The notes below the pieces were generated by a model. It saw only the letters and a list, made by a program, of their open reading frames with translations, had not been told where the DNA came from and did no database searches. This document shows, one piece after another, positions 1 through 8,200 of a stretch of DNA of 8,856 nucleotides; position 1 is the stretch's first letter, and every line of letters begins with the position of its first letter. The position numbers and the translations under genes were made by a program. The DNA is from an uncultured Selenomonadales bacterium (lineage in GTDB: Bacteria; Bacillota_C; Negativicutes; Selenomonadales; Selenomonadaceae). The stretch is taken from positions 1 to 8,856 of the forward strand of contig CALGGX010000479.1 in assembly GCA_937916025.1 (NCBI GenBank). The letters are read 5' to 3'.

Positions 1-3000
1 GAGGCTTTTTTGTGGATTGTATTGATTTTCGATCCGAGATTTTCGGCGGGAGCGGGAACGACAGCATCGACGCGTTGAATTATCTCATCACGATTTCCGG
101 CGGCGGCGGCGATGATACGCTCACTGCAGGCAAGAGTTATGTCAATATGAGTGGCGACGACGGCGATGATGTGTTGATTGTCGACACGCGTCGGAGCAAC
201 GGCGAGAACATTGCGAACGTGACGTTGACGGGCGGCGACGGCGCGGACTCGTTCAGCTTCATTCCGAGGAGCAGAAAGATTTTGTCGTCGACGATTACGG
301 ATTTCGATCCGGAAGAAGATATTGTGATTTTGAGCGAGCCGTATGAGGTTGACGAGGACGGCGACGAATTGGTCGTGCTCAATTTGATCGGTAGCGGGCA
401 ATCGGGTGTTACTCGTAAAGAAGCACCAGACACGAGTGAGATCGAGCGGATTGCTGCACAGCTTACGACTGTCGCTGCAGATGGCTTGAATTACGATTCC
501 GATGCGCAATTGGCTCGCCTGCATTTGAATTCGCTCGACTTGACCATTACTTTCAATAATGTAACGGACTTCGACACATTCAAAAGCGGAAGAGTCTTCA
601 CCGGCGATTACTACGGCAATACAATCGGTTCGGCATTGATGGCAAATTATGCAGTTCCTGCCGGTTTGCGAACACGCAATACATTTGTGTACGTTTATCC
701 GGATTATGTCGGCAATATCGATCTCCGTGATAGTTTTTGGATTGATCTCGGGATCAACGACATTTATGCTTGGAACGATACTGTGTCGGGCAGAATTTTC
801 TTCGGCAATGATAATCAGAACAATATCTACGCAAATGACGGCGGCTGTGCAATGTGGGGTGGTTCCGGCGGCAATGATTACCTCAACGGCGGTGATGGTG
901 CGGATACATTTATTGCGGGTGAAGATGAGGGCAATACAAACATTTGGCATTGCAGCGACGATGATTTGGTGATTCTGCATAACGTCGACTCGGATGCCTT
1001 TGAAAGAGATGAATGGAAATTTGAAGGCTATGCCAACGGTGGCTATATCGGCGGAGGAAATGTCAGGATTCAAAAAATTGTCGGCGAAAAAGACTCTTCC
1101 TCGGTCTCGACTGATATATACATATCCGGCTCAAACAAAGCAAAGACGACGACAATTCAATTTCAAGACGGCGGCAAACTTCGGTTCGATTATGAAAAAA
1201 GCACTTGGTTCAAATACGAAGACGACGATTGGGCGCAGATAAAAGTTTACAGCGAATACCCTGCCGAAGGCGGGCGTGCGGGAATTTCTCTCGCGTCTTA
1301 CTACATTGGCGACGTTGTGCTCGATGAAGTTGATCCTGTCACCGGCGAATATATCTGGGGCGACAGTTCGGTGTCGATTGTCGATGCTTCCGCCGTCGGT
1401 TACAGAGCAGAAGGTCAACTGTTGATTGGAAATGCCAATGACAACTCAATCATTTCGGGAAGCGGTGCTTGGATGTGGGGCGGGCTCGGCGACGATACAC
1501 TTGTCGGTGCTTATTTCAATGACAACATTTTTTGGGCAGGACGAGGCGAAGGCAAAACGACTGTTGTTAATTGCGGTTCCGATGATATGGTGTTGCTTTA
1601 CAACATTACCTCTGATGAATTATCGAGCGGCAATGTATCGCTCAGCGGAAATGAAGACGGTGTTTCCATAAGTACGAGCGACGAGGGAAACATAATCAAT
1701 ATCCAAGCCGATTACAGTAATTCGATTACAATCCAATTCTCCGACGGCATTAAATATCAATATAAAACCGATGACGGCGATGCCGATGGCGACACCGATG
1801 ACGATTGGTATGATGACGATAGCGATACCGACTCCGACAGTGATTCCGATTCGGACAGCGATCTCGCTCATGGGGTATGGCGAAGTTGGACGTCGGTCGT
1901 TCCGAGTTTGATACTGCCGAAAGGCTTGACGCGAAGCGGCAGAAATTTGTATGTATCTTCGGATTATGAAGGCGACATTTGGCTCGGCGGTACGAATTTG
2001 TTCACCGGCGAAAAAAGCAAATGGGGTGACGGTTGGATCAAAAATATTCATGCCGACTATGACGACACAGGCGAAGGGCGAGTGCTGGCGGGCAACGAAC
2101 AGGACAATTGGATTTACGCAAACGACGGCGGTTGCATATTGTGGGGCGGCATCGATGGTGAAGATAAACTCTACGGCGGCTATGGTGATGGTTCGGATAT
2201 ATTCATTGCAGGGCAGGGCGAAGGCAATACAGAACTCGACAGATTCGATGACAATGATATTGCGGTTCTTTACAACATCGAGTTGAATGATATTGCGTCT
2301 TTGGGCAAATATGTCGGCAATTCCGGCAATGGCGTGTATTTGACGACGAATGACGATACTTACATCGAAATACAAACTCGTTCGGATACGACGAAAATGA
2401 CGCTTCTGCTCGGCGACGGCTCGACGTTGCGCTACGACTTTGACGACAACGATTGGCTGAAATATGACGGCGATGCATGGCAGTCGACGGTGTTGCCGAT
2501 CGATATGGCAATCGGTTGGAAGAAAAACGACGGTACTGCTTACATCTACTCGGATTACGTCGGCGACGTACGAATTGCCGATTTCGGCGACAAATCAATA
2601 AGAGCTATTACTGCATCTTACGACAGTGTCAGCGGCAGAAAATTGGAAGGCGACGAAAACGACAATTATATTTATGCAAACAATTACGGTTCCGATCTGT
2701 GGGGCGGCACCGGCGGTACGGATAAACTCTACGGCGGCAGGGGCGACGACACATTCCGCGCGGGACAGGGCGAAGGCAATACTTACATTAACGATTATCA
2801 AAACAATGATCTCGTGTTGCTCTACAACATAGATTTGAATGATGTCGCGTATTTCGGCAAATATGTTGATTCTTACAATCGCATATATCTGACAACAAAC
2901 GACGGAACATATATTGAAATTCGGTCATACAAAAATGACGAAACGACTCCGACATTCCAATTTGCTGACGGTCTGAAATTACAATACAGCGTCAACGAGA

Positions 3001-4133
3001 ATGAGTGGCGGAAGTATGATGAGGCAGGCGATTCATGGCAATCAACAATTTTGCCTGTCGACATGGCGATCGGTTGGAAGAAAGACGGTTACGGAGGCGT
3101 GGATATTTATCCGGATTACGTCGGAGATGTAAGGCTTGTCGAATTCAATGACAGCTCGCTCAGAAATATTGATGCATTTTATAACGATACAGTCAGTGGC
3201 AGAGTATTGGAAGGCGACGAGCAAGACAATAGAATTTGGGCAAACGATTACGATTGCGAACTGTGGGGCGGCACCGGCGGCAACGATACACTCTATGGCG
3301 GCGACGGTGATGATACGTTCCGCGCGGGGCAAGGCGAAGGCGAAACGCACATTAAAGATTATCAAAGCAATGATCTCGTGTTGCTCTATAATATCAATTC
3401 GGATGATGTTACATCTTGGAAAACTTACACCGACCGTATTGATTTGACAACAAACGACGGCAGTTACATCGAAATTTCGTCTTCCGATACCGAAACTACG
3501 ACATTTCAATTTGCTGATGGAATGAAATTACGGTATGACTTCGGCGACAGCACTTGGCTGAAATATGACGAAAAGAATGACGATTGGCAATCGACGGTCT
3601 TATCGCAAGCAATGTCGGTCATCGGTTGGGAAAAAATCGAAAACACTGCTTATATCTATTCGGATTATATCGGCGACGTACGACTTACCGAACTGAATGA
3701 CGGATCGCTCACCAATATCAACGCCTATAATGACACGATCAGTGGCAGAGTGTTGGAAGGCGACGAACAAGATAATGATATCTACGCAAACAATTACGGT
3801 TCCTCACTGTGGGGTGGCACCGGAGGCGAAGATTGGATATTGGGCGGTTCCGGCAATGACACATTTCGTGCGGGGCAAGGCGAAGGTCTCACTGTAATTA
3901 TGGACTGCGAAGACAACGATCTGGTCTTGCTGTGGAACATCAATCTCGATGATATTTCGAGTGAATCATTGAGTACTTTGGAATCATGGAACTATATAAA
4001 TGTAACGACGAACGACGGCACTGAAATTCGCATTTTGAGTGATATCGACACAGCGTCAACGACGACAGTTCAATACGCCGACGGCTCGAAACGCCAATAC
4101 AACTACGCCGAGCATTCATGGCAATCGGTTTGA
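1..4133 (+). CDS. Giant RTX-repeat (calcium-binding) surface or secreted protein, 5' partial
   Basis: The reading frame is open from the left edge (codons from position 3) to the TGA at 4131-4133. The GTG at 12 is only the first start codon in view, with no ribosome binding site in front, so the true N-terminus and any signal peptide lie outside. Numbered from that GTG, residues 12-83 carry glycine/aspartate nonapeptides (GGSGNDSID, GGGGDDTLT, GDDGDDVLI, GGDGADSFS), followed by the usual post-RTX strand ITDFDPEEDIVIL (95-107). In known RTX proteins such repeats bind Ca2+ and fold as a beta-roll outside the cell. Residues about 108-226 form an unassigned linker. From 227 to the end run six tandem modules, each with two or three RTX-like turns. 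The protein is very acidic, has few cysteines, and ends at a module boundary (HSWQSV). No protease, lipase or toxin domain is visible. A large adhesin or surface-layer-like protein is inferred. Type I secretion is possible, but no transporter genes are in view. Confidence 0.93.
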   Translation, partial: GFFVDCIDFRSEIFGGSGNDSIDALNYLITISGGGGDDTLTAGKSYVNMSGDDGDDVLIVDTRRSNGENIANVTLTGGDGADSFSFIPRSRKILSSTITDFDPEEDIVILSEPYEVDEDGDELVVLNLIGSGQSGVTRKEAPDTSEIERIAAQLTTVAADGLNYDSDAQLARLHLNSLDLTITFNNVTDFDTFKSGRVFTGDYYGNTIGSALMANYAVPAGLRTRNTFVYVYPDYVGNIDLRDSFWIDLGINDIYAWNDTVSGRIFFGNDNQNNIYANDGGCAMWGGSGGNDYLNGGDGADTFIAGEDEGNTNIWHCSDDDLVILHNVDSDAFERDEWKFEGYANGGYIGGGNVRIQKIVGEKDSSSVSTDIYISGSNKAKTTTIQFQDGGKLRFDYEKSTWFKYEDDDWAQIKVYSEYPAEGGRAGISLASYYIGDVVLDEVDPVTGEYIWGDSSVSIVDASAVGYRAEGQLLIGNANDNSIISGSGAWMWGGLGDDTLVGAYFNDNIFWAGRGEGKTTVVNCGSDDMVLLYNITSDELSSGNVSLSGNEDGVSISTSDEGNIINIQADYSNSITIQFSDGIKYQYKTDDGDADGDTDDDWYDDDSDTDSDSDSDSDSDLAHGVWRSWTSVVPSLILPKGLTRSGRNLYVSSDYEGDIWLGGTNLFTGEKSKWGDGWIKNIHADYDDTGEGRVLAGNEQDNWIYANDGGCILWGGIDGEDKLYGGYGDGSDIFIAGQGEGNTELDRFDDNDIAVLYNIELNDIASLGKYVGNSGNGVYLTTNDDTYIEIQTRSDTTKMTLLLGDGSTLRYDFDDNDWLKYDGDAWQSTVLPIDMAIGWKKNDGTAYIYSDYVGDVRIADFGDKSIRAITASYDSVSGRKLEGDENDNYIYANNYGSDLWGGTGGTDKLYGGRGDDTFRAGQGEGNTYINDYQNNDLVLLYNIDLNDVAYFGKYVDSYNRIYLTTNDGTYIEIRSYKNDETTPTFQFADGLKLQYSVNENEWRKYDEAGDSWQSTILPVDMAIGWKKDGYGGVDIYPDYVGDVRLVEFNDSSLRNIDAFYNDTVSGRVLEGDEQDNRIWANDYDCELWGGTGGNDTLYGGDGDDTFRAGQGEGETHIKDYQSNDLVLLYNINSDDVTSWKTYTDRIDLTTNDGSYIEISSSDTETTTFQFADGMKLRYDFGDSTWLKYDEKNDDWQSTVLSQAMSVIGWEKIENTAYIYSDYIGDVRLTELNDGSLTNINAYNDTISGRVLEGDEQDNDIYANNYGSSLWGGTGGEDWILGGSGNDTFRAGQGEGLTVIMDCEDNDLVLLWNINLDDISSESLSTLESWNYINVTTNDGTEIRILSDIDTASTTTVQYADGSKRQYNYAEHSWQSV
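45..332 (+). other. N-terminal RTX beta-roll segment with an 18-residue period
   Basis: Glycine-rich turns start at residues 12, 30 and 48, exactly 18 residues apart, with a fourth at 74 (numbered from the GTG at 12). Eighteen residues, two nonapeptides, is one full turn of the known parallel beta-roll. The segment closes with ITDFDPEEDIVIL, matching the hydrophobic I-x-DF-x(4)-D-x-I-x-L strand that commonly follows RTX blocks. The repeats probably begin upstream of the window, so this is the tail of a longer block. Confidence 0.8.
690..4130 (+). repeat. Six tandem protein modules of about 185-215 residues
   Basis: Module starts, set on the motif Y-x-Y-x-DY-x-GD-(V/I), lie at nucleotides about 690, 1299, 1950, 2541, 3099 and 3651 (residues about 227, 430, 647, 844, 1030 and 1214). 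Spacing shrinks from about 600-650 to about 550 bases. The module order is the aromatic strand motif; NDTVSGRVLEGDEQDN; an IYANDYG/LWGG turn; GGxGGxDxLYGGxGDDTF; AGQGEG-x-T; NDLVLLYNI; LTTNDGTYIEI; FQFADGxKLxY; and a tail W-x-KYD...WQST. Modules 1 and 2 are the most divergent: module 2 replaces the entry motif with SYYIGDVVL and has no IYAN turn. Modules 4-6 are close copies. The gene ends on the module tail, so the array was probably built by whole-module duplication. Confidence 0.88.
1770..1862 (+). other. Acidic Asp/Ser-rich spacer inside the RTX protein
   Basis: Residues about 587-617 are nearly all Asp, Ser, Gly and Thr, ending in a run of DS dipeptides coded by varied codons. It lies between modules 2 and 3 and is absent at the other module joints. 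It is probably a flexible, strongly negative linker that may add weak calcium binding. The mixed codons argue against a recent simple microsatellite expansion. Confidence 0.75.
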
Positions 4134-4156
4134 CTCGGTTCGGCGACAAACGAAAA

Positions 4157-4188
4157 GGGGCAGTTCAACTCTCTGCCCCGATTTTTTT
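4157..4188 (+). terminator. Intrinsic terminator of the RTX gene, in the convergent gap
   Basis: GGGGCAG (4157-4163) pairs perfectly with CTGCCCC (4173-4179) across a 9-base loop, and seven T's follow (4182-4188). It begins 23 bases after the RTX stop codon, a textbook rho-independent terminator. Read on the minus strand, the same hairpin is followed by TTTTCGTTT, so it may also end transcripts of the ATPase/HEPN operon, more weakly. Confidence 0.88.
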
Positions 4189-4189
4189 A

Positions 4190-4201
4190 TTCCGCGCGGA
4201 A
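4190..4201. repeat. 12-base perfect palindrome TTCCGCGCGGAA
   Basis: This self-complementary 12-mer lies between the terminator T-run and the stop codon of the minus-strand HEPN gene. Its core CCGCGCGG recurs five more times in the window, at 2756-2763, 3320-3327, 6063-6070, 6393-6400 and 8673-8680, all inside genes. This is the only intergenic copy. As a hairpin it would have just a 4-base-pair stem, so it is unlikely to be a terminator by itself. It could be a protein-binding or methylation site, or chance. Confidence 0.5.
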
Positions 4202-4202
4202 G

Positions 4203-5243
4203 TCAATCGAAAGACGAACAAAATTCCGTCAGCGAAAATATTTTTTCGAGCCGATCCGTTTCGATCGATTCCAAGTGCGATAAGTCATTCCGCGCGCGAT
4301 ATACCAGCTCCAGCACATCCCAATCCGTTTGCGAAAATACCTTGACGTTGCCGCCGTAATAATGCAGGTGCCGCAATTCCATATCCCACGGACTGCTCAA
4401 CGTCTTGCCGAACTCGTCCGTCACCGGCAACAGTTTCTTCAGATCAATCAAGTTTCGCGCGATTAATTTCTCCCGCACCGTCTCGACAATCGGCAATGCG
4501 AATTGAATTTGCGTCTCCCATACCGCCCGCTCAAATGTCCGACGATTAAATTCTTCGCCGAAAACTTCTTCCATGAGCCGCGCGCCGTCAAAATAAAGTT
4601 CCGGCGTCGATAAGTTTTTTGTCAATACTGCAGAAGTTTTTGCAAGTTTCGCCGTCAACGTCGCCGTGTAGAGCTTTTCCGTTTGCGAGAGCCGCGCCGT
4701 TTCCAATAAGTTGATCGCAAAAAACTGTACGTCATACGGCGTTACGAAGTCCGTCAAGCGAAACGTGAATTGCGCCGGCAGTTCCGAGGTCAAAAAGATC
4801 AACGCGCCTTTGTCGACGTCCTCAACGCGATTGAAGTCGCTGATCAATTCCGTAAGCCACGACGCACGCCCCGGCACTTTCACTACCAACACGTAGCCCG
4901 ACAGAATTTTTTTCCGAGCCACGTCCGCCATCAGCGAACCGCTCAATAAATCCGGCAGATAGCTCGGCTCGAAATGCTCCGCCAATGTCGTTACAAATTC
5001 ATTCATTGCCGAAGCTCCGTCAAGTGTCAATCGCTCGATCACCAGCAAATAGTTTCGTCGCTGTACTTCTTCCGTGAAGATCGAAATGAAATCTTCCGCG
5101 TCTTCATCCGATATGTCAATCGCTGCCGCGCGATTTTTCTCCGCTTCGTCGCCGAGTGTTTTCATAAATCGCCGCGCGCCCGGCACACGCTCCCACCATT
5201 CTTCCAAATCCGTTCGTGTCAATGTCGTCAATTGTTTCTTCAT
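4203..5243 (-). CDS. HEPN-motif protein with a degenerate NTPase-like N-terminal part
   Basis: A complete 346-residue protein: ATG at 5243-5241, stop TGA at 4205-4203. The start is fixed by a GGAG ribosome binding site 7 bases upstream. Residues 1-60 look helical (LEEWWERVPGARRF). Residues about 60-190 resemble a P-loop NTPase core without a P-loop: hydrophobic strands GYVLVVKVPG (116-125) and KGALIFLTSE (145-154) sit where Walker B and sensor strands would fall, but no GxxxxGK[ST] exists. Residues about 230-346 are helical (VWETQIQFALPIVETVREKL around 241-260) and contain RNDLSH (R318-H323), matching the R-N-x3-H signature of HEPN domains. Many HEPN proteins are RNases in toxin-antitoxin and phage-defence systems; others are non-catalytic. 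It sits 4 bases behind the ATPase gene, so the products probably form one complex with this one as effector or adaptor. No signal peptide or membrane segment is seen, so it is cytoplasmic. HEPN assignment is moderate; the NTPase-like reading is tentative. Confidence 0.82.
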   Translation of the reverse strand: MKKQLTTLTRTDLEEWWERVPGARRFMKTLGDEAEKNRAAAIDISDEDAEDFISIFTEEVQRRNYLLVIERLTLDGASAMNEFVTTLAEHFEPSYLPDLLSGSLMADVARKKILSGYVLVVKVPGRASWLTELISDFNRVEDVDKGALIFLTSELPAQFTFRLTDFVTPYDVQFFAINLLETARLSQTEKLYTATLTAKLAKTSAVLTKNLSTPELYFDGARLMEEVFGEEFNRRTFERAVWETQIQFALPIVETVREKLIARNLIDLKKLLPVTDEFGKTLSSPWDMELRHLHYYGGNVKVFSQTDWDVLELVYRARNDLSHLESIETDRLEKIFSLTEFCSSFD

Positions 5244-5247
5244 TCAA

Positions 5248-8200
5248 TCACTCCGATTTGTCGCGCCGAGTGCGGCATTCGGCAAAACGCGCTTCGAGTT
5301 CGTGCTCGCTGTTGCCGAGTAAATTCTGATACGCAAACCGATAAAATTCGTATTTGTCGCCTTCGAGCCGCCGCAATAATTTCAATTCGATCATTTCTTC
5401 GAGCAACAACTCCAACACCTCGTCATTCATATTCGACAGCTCGTCGATGTCGTTCAGATTGCACATGTCTTTGATTTTTTCGAGATCGACCGGCTGATTT
5501 TTGTCGTAATACAAATGCGCAAACGCCGTCGCCAGCATTATCACGTAATAATAATCGTCGCGATCATCCCAAAGCGTATCGCGAAGGCGGGCGGAGAGTT
5601 CGTCTTGCAATTCATGTCGACGCAACATGTTTTTCAGAAATTCATCGTCAAATTCATACGGCGGATTGTTCGCCGCATCGAAATTCCGTTGCTCGTAATT
5701 ATCCGTAAACGCCGCAATCAATTTTCCGCAATAATATTTCAGAAGTCCGGGGTAATAATTCGATCGAACAAAAATGCTCCGAAGCAAATTCGCGTCCGAA
5801 ATTTTCATTCCGAGAAAGCTCAATTGCCCGGCAGTAAAACGCAAGGCTTCTTCAATCGTAAACGGTTTCAATTTGACGATCTCGTTTGTTTGAAAAGAAC
5901 TGTGGCGCGCCGTCAGAACGAATTTAAACTTGCCTTTGTACTCTGCGCGGAGCCGCTCGAAAATTTCAAACGACGTACCTTTGATCGACGCGAAGGTTTT
6001 ATTGACATCCAACAGCAGGATCAATTGCTTCACGTCCGGAGAATTCAGTCGTTCGATCAGTTCCGCGCGGAGTTTTTCAAAATCCGTGACGGCATCGAGT
6101 TTGCGGACGAATTTACCCTCGTTCGGCTTGTGATCCGATTGCAAAATCCTGTCGAGCAAAGCCGTCTTGCCGAGTTGTCGTCCGCCGATAAGATATGTTG
6201 CGCCGTTCATGTCGCGGAGTTGTTTCAATTCTTCTTCGCGTCCGACGAACAGCCGGGCATTTTCATCAACATACGGATTGACATTTGCAAACGGCAACGT
6301 CATTTTCAGGAATTGCTCGCGACGTTCGGAGCGGTTGAATTTAGTCAAATAAACTGCCGACACCCGATCAAGAGTCAATATATTTTTCAAATCCGCGCGG
6401 AGTTTCATCGATTGCGCGAGTTTTCGACGATCGGCGAGACTCAATGCAAAATTCAACATGCAGATCGCGCGTTCCGATTGCACTGACTTCAGCACTTCGA
6501 TAATACCGTCGACGGGCATAGGGTAAGAAATGCAAATGATATCGAGCCCGACGACATCCAACTCGCCGTCAAACATCGAAAAGTCCGAAGTCGACTCGAA
6601 AATGCCTTCATCAAACGAAATTCTGAAATGCCAATGCCCCGAGTCGAGCATGTCAAGGCGATCGAGTTTCGCGCCGTTGAACGACAAATGTTCGAGCAGA
6701 ATTACCGCCGCCGATTCCGCGTCGGAACGAGTTTTGCAAGCCGTTTTCTGCCATGCCCGCGCAAATTCGCCGAGTCCGTCCGCATTCAAATCTCGCTTCA
6801 GATTGACAAAAATTTTTTCGAGAGACTCGTTTTTGTTTTTGACGCAAACGTTGAAAATCGATTCGTAATTCTGCAGAAAATCGTCGAGCGCGTCGTTGAC
6901 AAAAGGATTTCGGAGCGGCGCACCGAGCCCTTCACGTATATAATCTTCCGCCACGTTGAGCCGCCCGCCGTCGAGCAAAGCCTTCAGTTCGGCAACATCG
7001 TTTTCATTCGCCGAAGGCTCGGAGGCAATCGCCGCCAATTGCAAACGCATTGTGGTTTCATTGTTCTTTGCGCTTTGATTGATCGCATTGCGAATTGCCG
7101 CAATGAAACGCTCGAAAAGCCCGGCATTTTTTGTTTCGCCGAAGTGAGTTTTCGCCGTTTCGACTGCCGTGAGATAATAATCCGTGTCATTCGGATTAAT
7201 CAAGCGCGCATAATGCCGATCGAGCTCCAAACCGTCAAGGAACTCGCGATGCAACATTTCAATTCGACGCCCGACTTGACCGGCGACCGCCGCAGTGATC
7301 CGGTTCAATTCTTCGTCCGAGTGGCTCAATTGCTCGCGAAAATTCTGCCGGAGCATTTTCAAAATGCCCGAGTCGTACGAGCGCACCGCCGTTTCATACG
7401 CCGCCGTTACCGCCTCTTCCAATGTCAATTTGTCGACGGCGTTCTCGAATGAAAACACTCGACATATCATCGAAAACCACGGCGAGCCGAGATTGTCTTG
7501 CATGGGCATGCCTGCGTCCGTCAATTCGATGTATTTCGAGCCAAGCAAACATTCGCCGTAAAACGGAGGAAGTTCTCGTTCCTCGAGCATTGCCGATATT
7601 TTTTTGATCGTCAACATCAAAATCGCCGCGCCGAGTCGATTCGGCTCGAGCTTTGCGCGGTCGGAATCAAATTCCGCAATGATGTCTCGCAAAATACCGA
7701 TCGCCTCGCGCACCGCCGTCGGCGAGTCATTCAAATGTCCGATCGAGTCGAGCTTCCGTTTGGCGAGAGCATACGTGAGCAACGCCGTCAACGATTGAAA
7801 AAGAATGTTGAGTTGCGTTTTGCGCTCGGTGCCGGTGAATTTTTCATTCTTATGCGATTCGACTTTGATTGAGTCCCAGATTTCGTCGAGATATTCGCTC
7901 GCCTTCAACGGCGAGAAGAGTTCTTCGGAGACAACCGTATCGTCTTTGAGATCAATGTCGTCTTCATCAATGAAGTTGCGGCAAAAGTCGATGATGTTCT
8001 CGACCGAAATGTTTTCGAGCATCAGAAACTTCATGACACTGCCGCCCGTATCATAGAGGCTGCAGATCAAGCCTTTGACGCGCGGATGGCGAATTTGTTT
8101 GCGAACGCCGGCTTCCGCGCGTTGACGAACCGCCGTCACCATGTCAACCGCCGCATCGAATTGCGCTTGAATGCCGACGTGATCAACGTGCAAAGACGCC

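Noticed and set aside
12..14. GTG as true start of the RTX gene
   Set aside because: No ribosome binding site, an open frame upstream, and the protein would begin within a beta-roll without a secretion or folding lead-in.
1620..2375. 251-codon open frame on the minus strand inside the RTX gene
   Set aside because: It mirrors the repeated, Asp/Gly-biased coding sequence. The translation is rich in Ile/Val/Ala without domain motifs, and the plus-strand frame is clearly the coding one.
690..4130. CRISPR-like or satellite DNA array
   Set aside because: The period is about 550-650 bases, the repeats keep the reading frame and encode protein modules, and there are no short identical repeats with unique spacers.
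1..4133. RTX cytolysin or protease
   Set aside because: No hydrophobic pore-forming region, no zinc-protease HExxH and no lipase motif are visible in the 1373 residues. Only repeat and linker sequence is seen, although an enzyme domain could lie upstream.
4190..4201. Second terminator hairpin for the minus-strand operon
   Set aside because: The palindrome has no proper loop and no T-run after it in the minus direction. The larger hairpin at 4157-4179 is a better candidate for both strands.
5515..6486. 323-codon plus-strand open frame opposite the ATPase domain
   Set aside because: It is antisense to the Walker A-bearing gene, its translation is Arg/Phe/Gln-rich with no motif, and it has no convincing ribosome binding site. 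It is a shadow of the minus-strand codon bias.
6628..7452. 274-codon plus-strand open frame opposite the helical part of the ATPase gene
   Set aside because: Same reason: Arg/Phe/Val-rich antisense shadow with no recognisable domain and no own regulatory signals.
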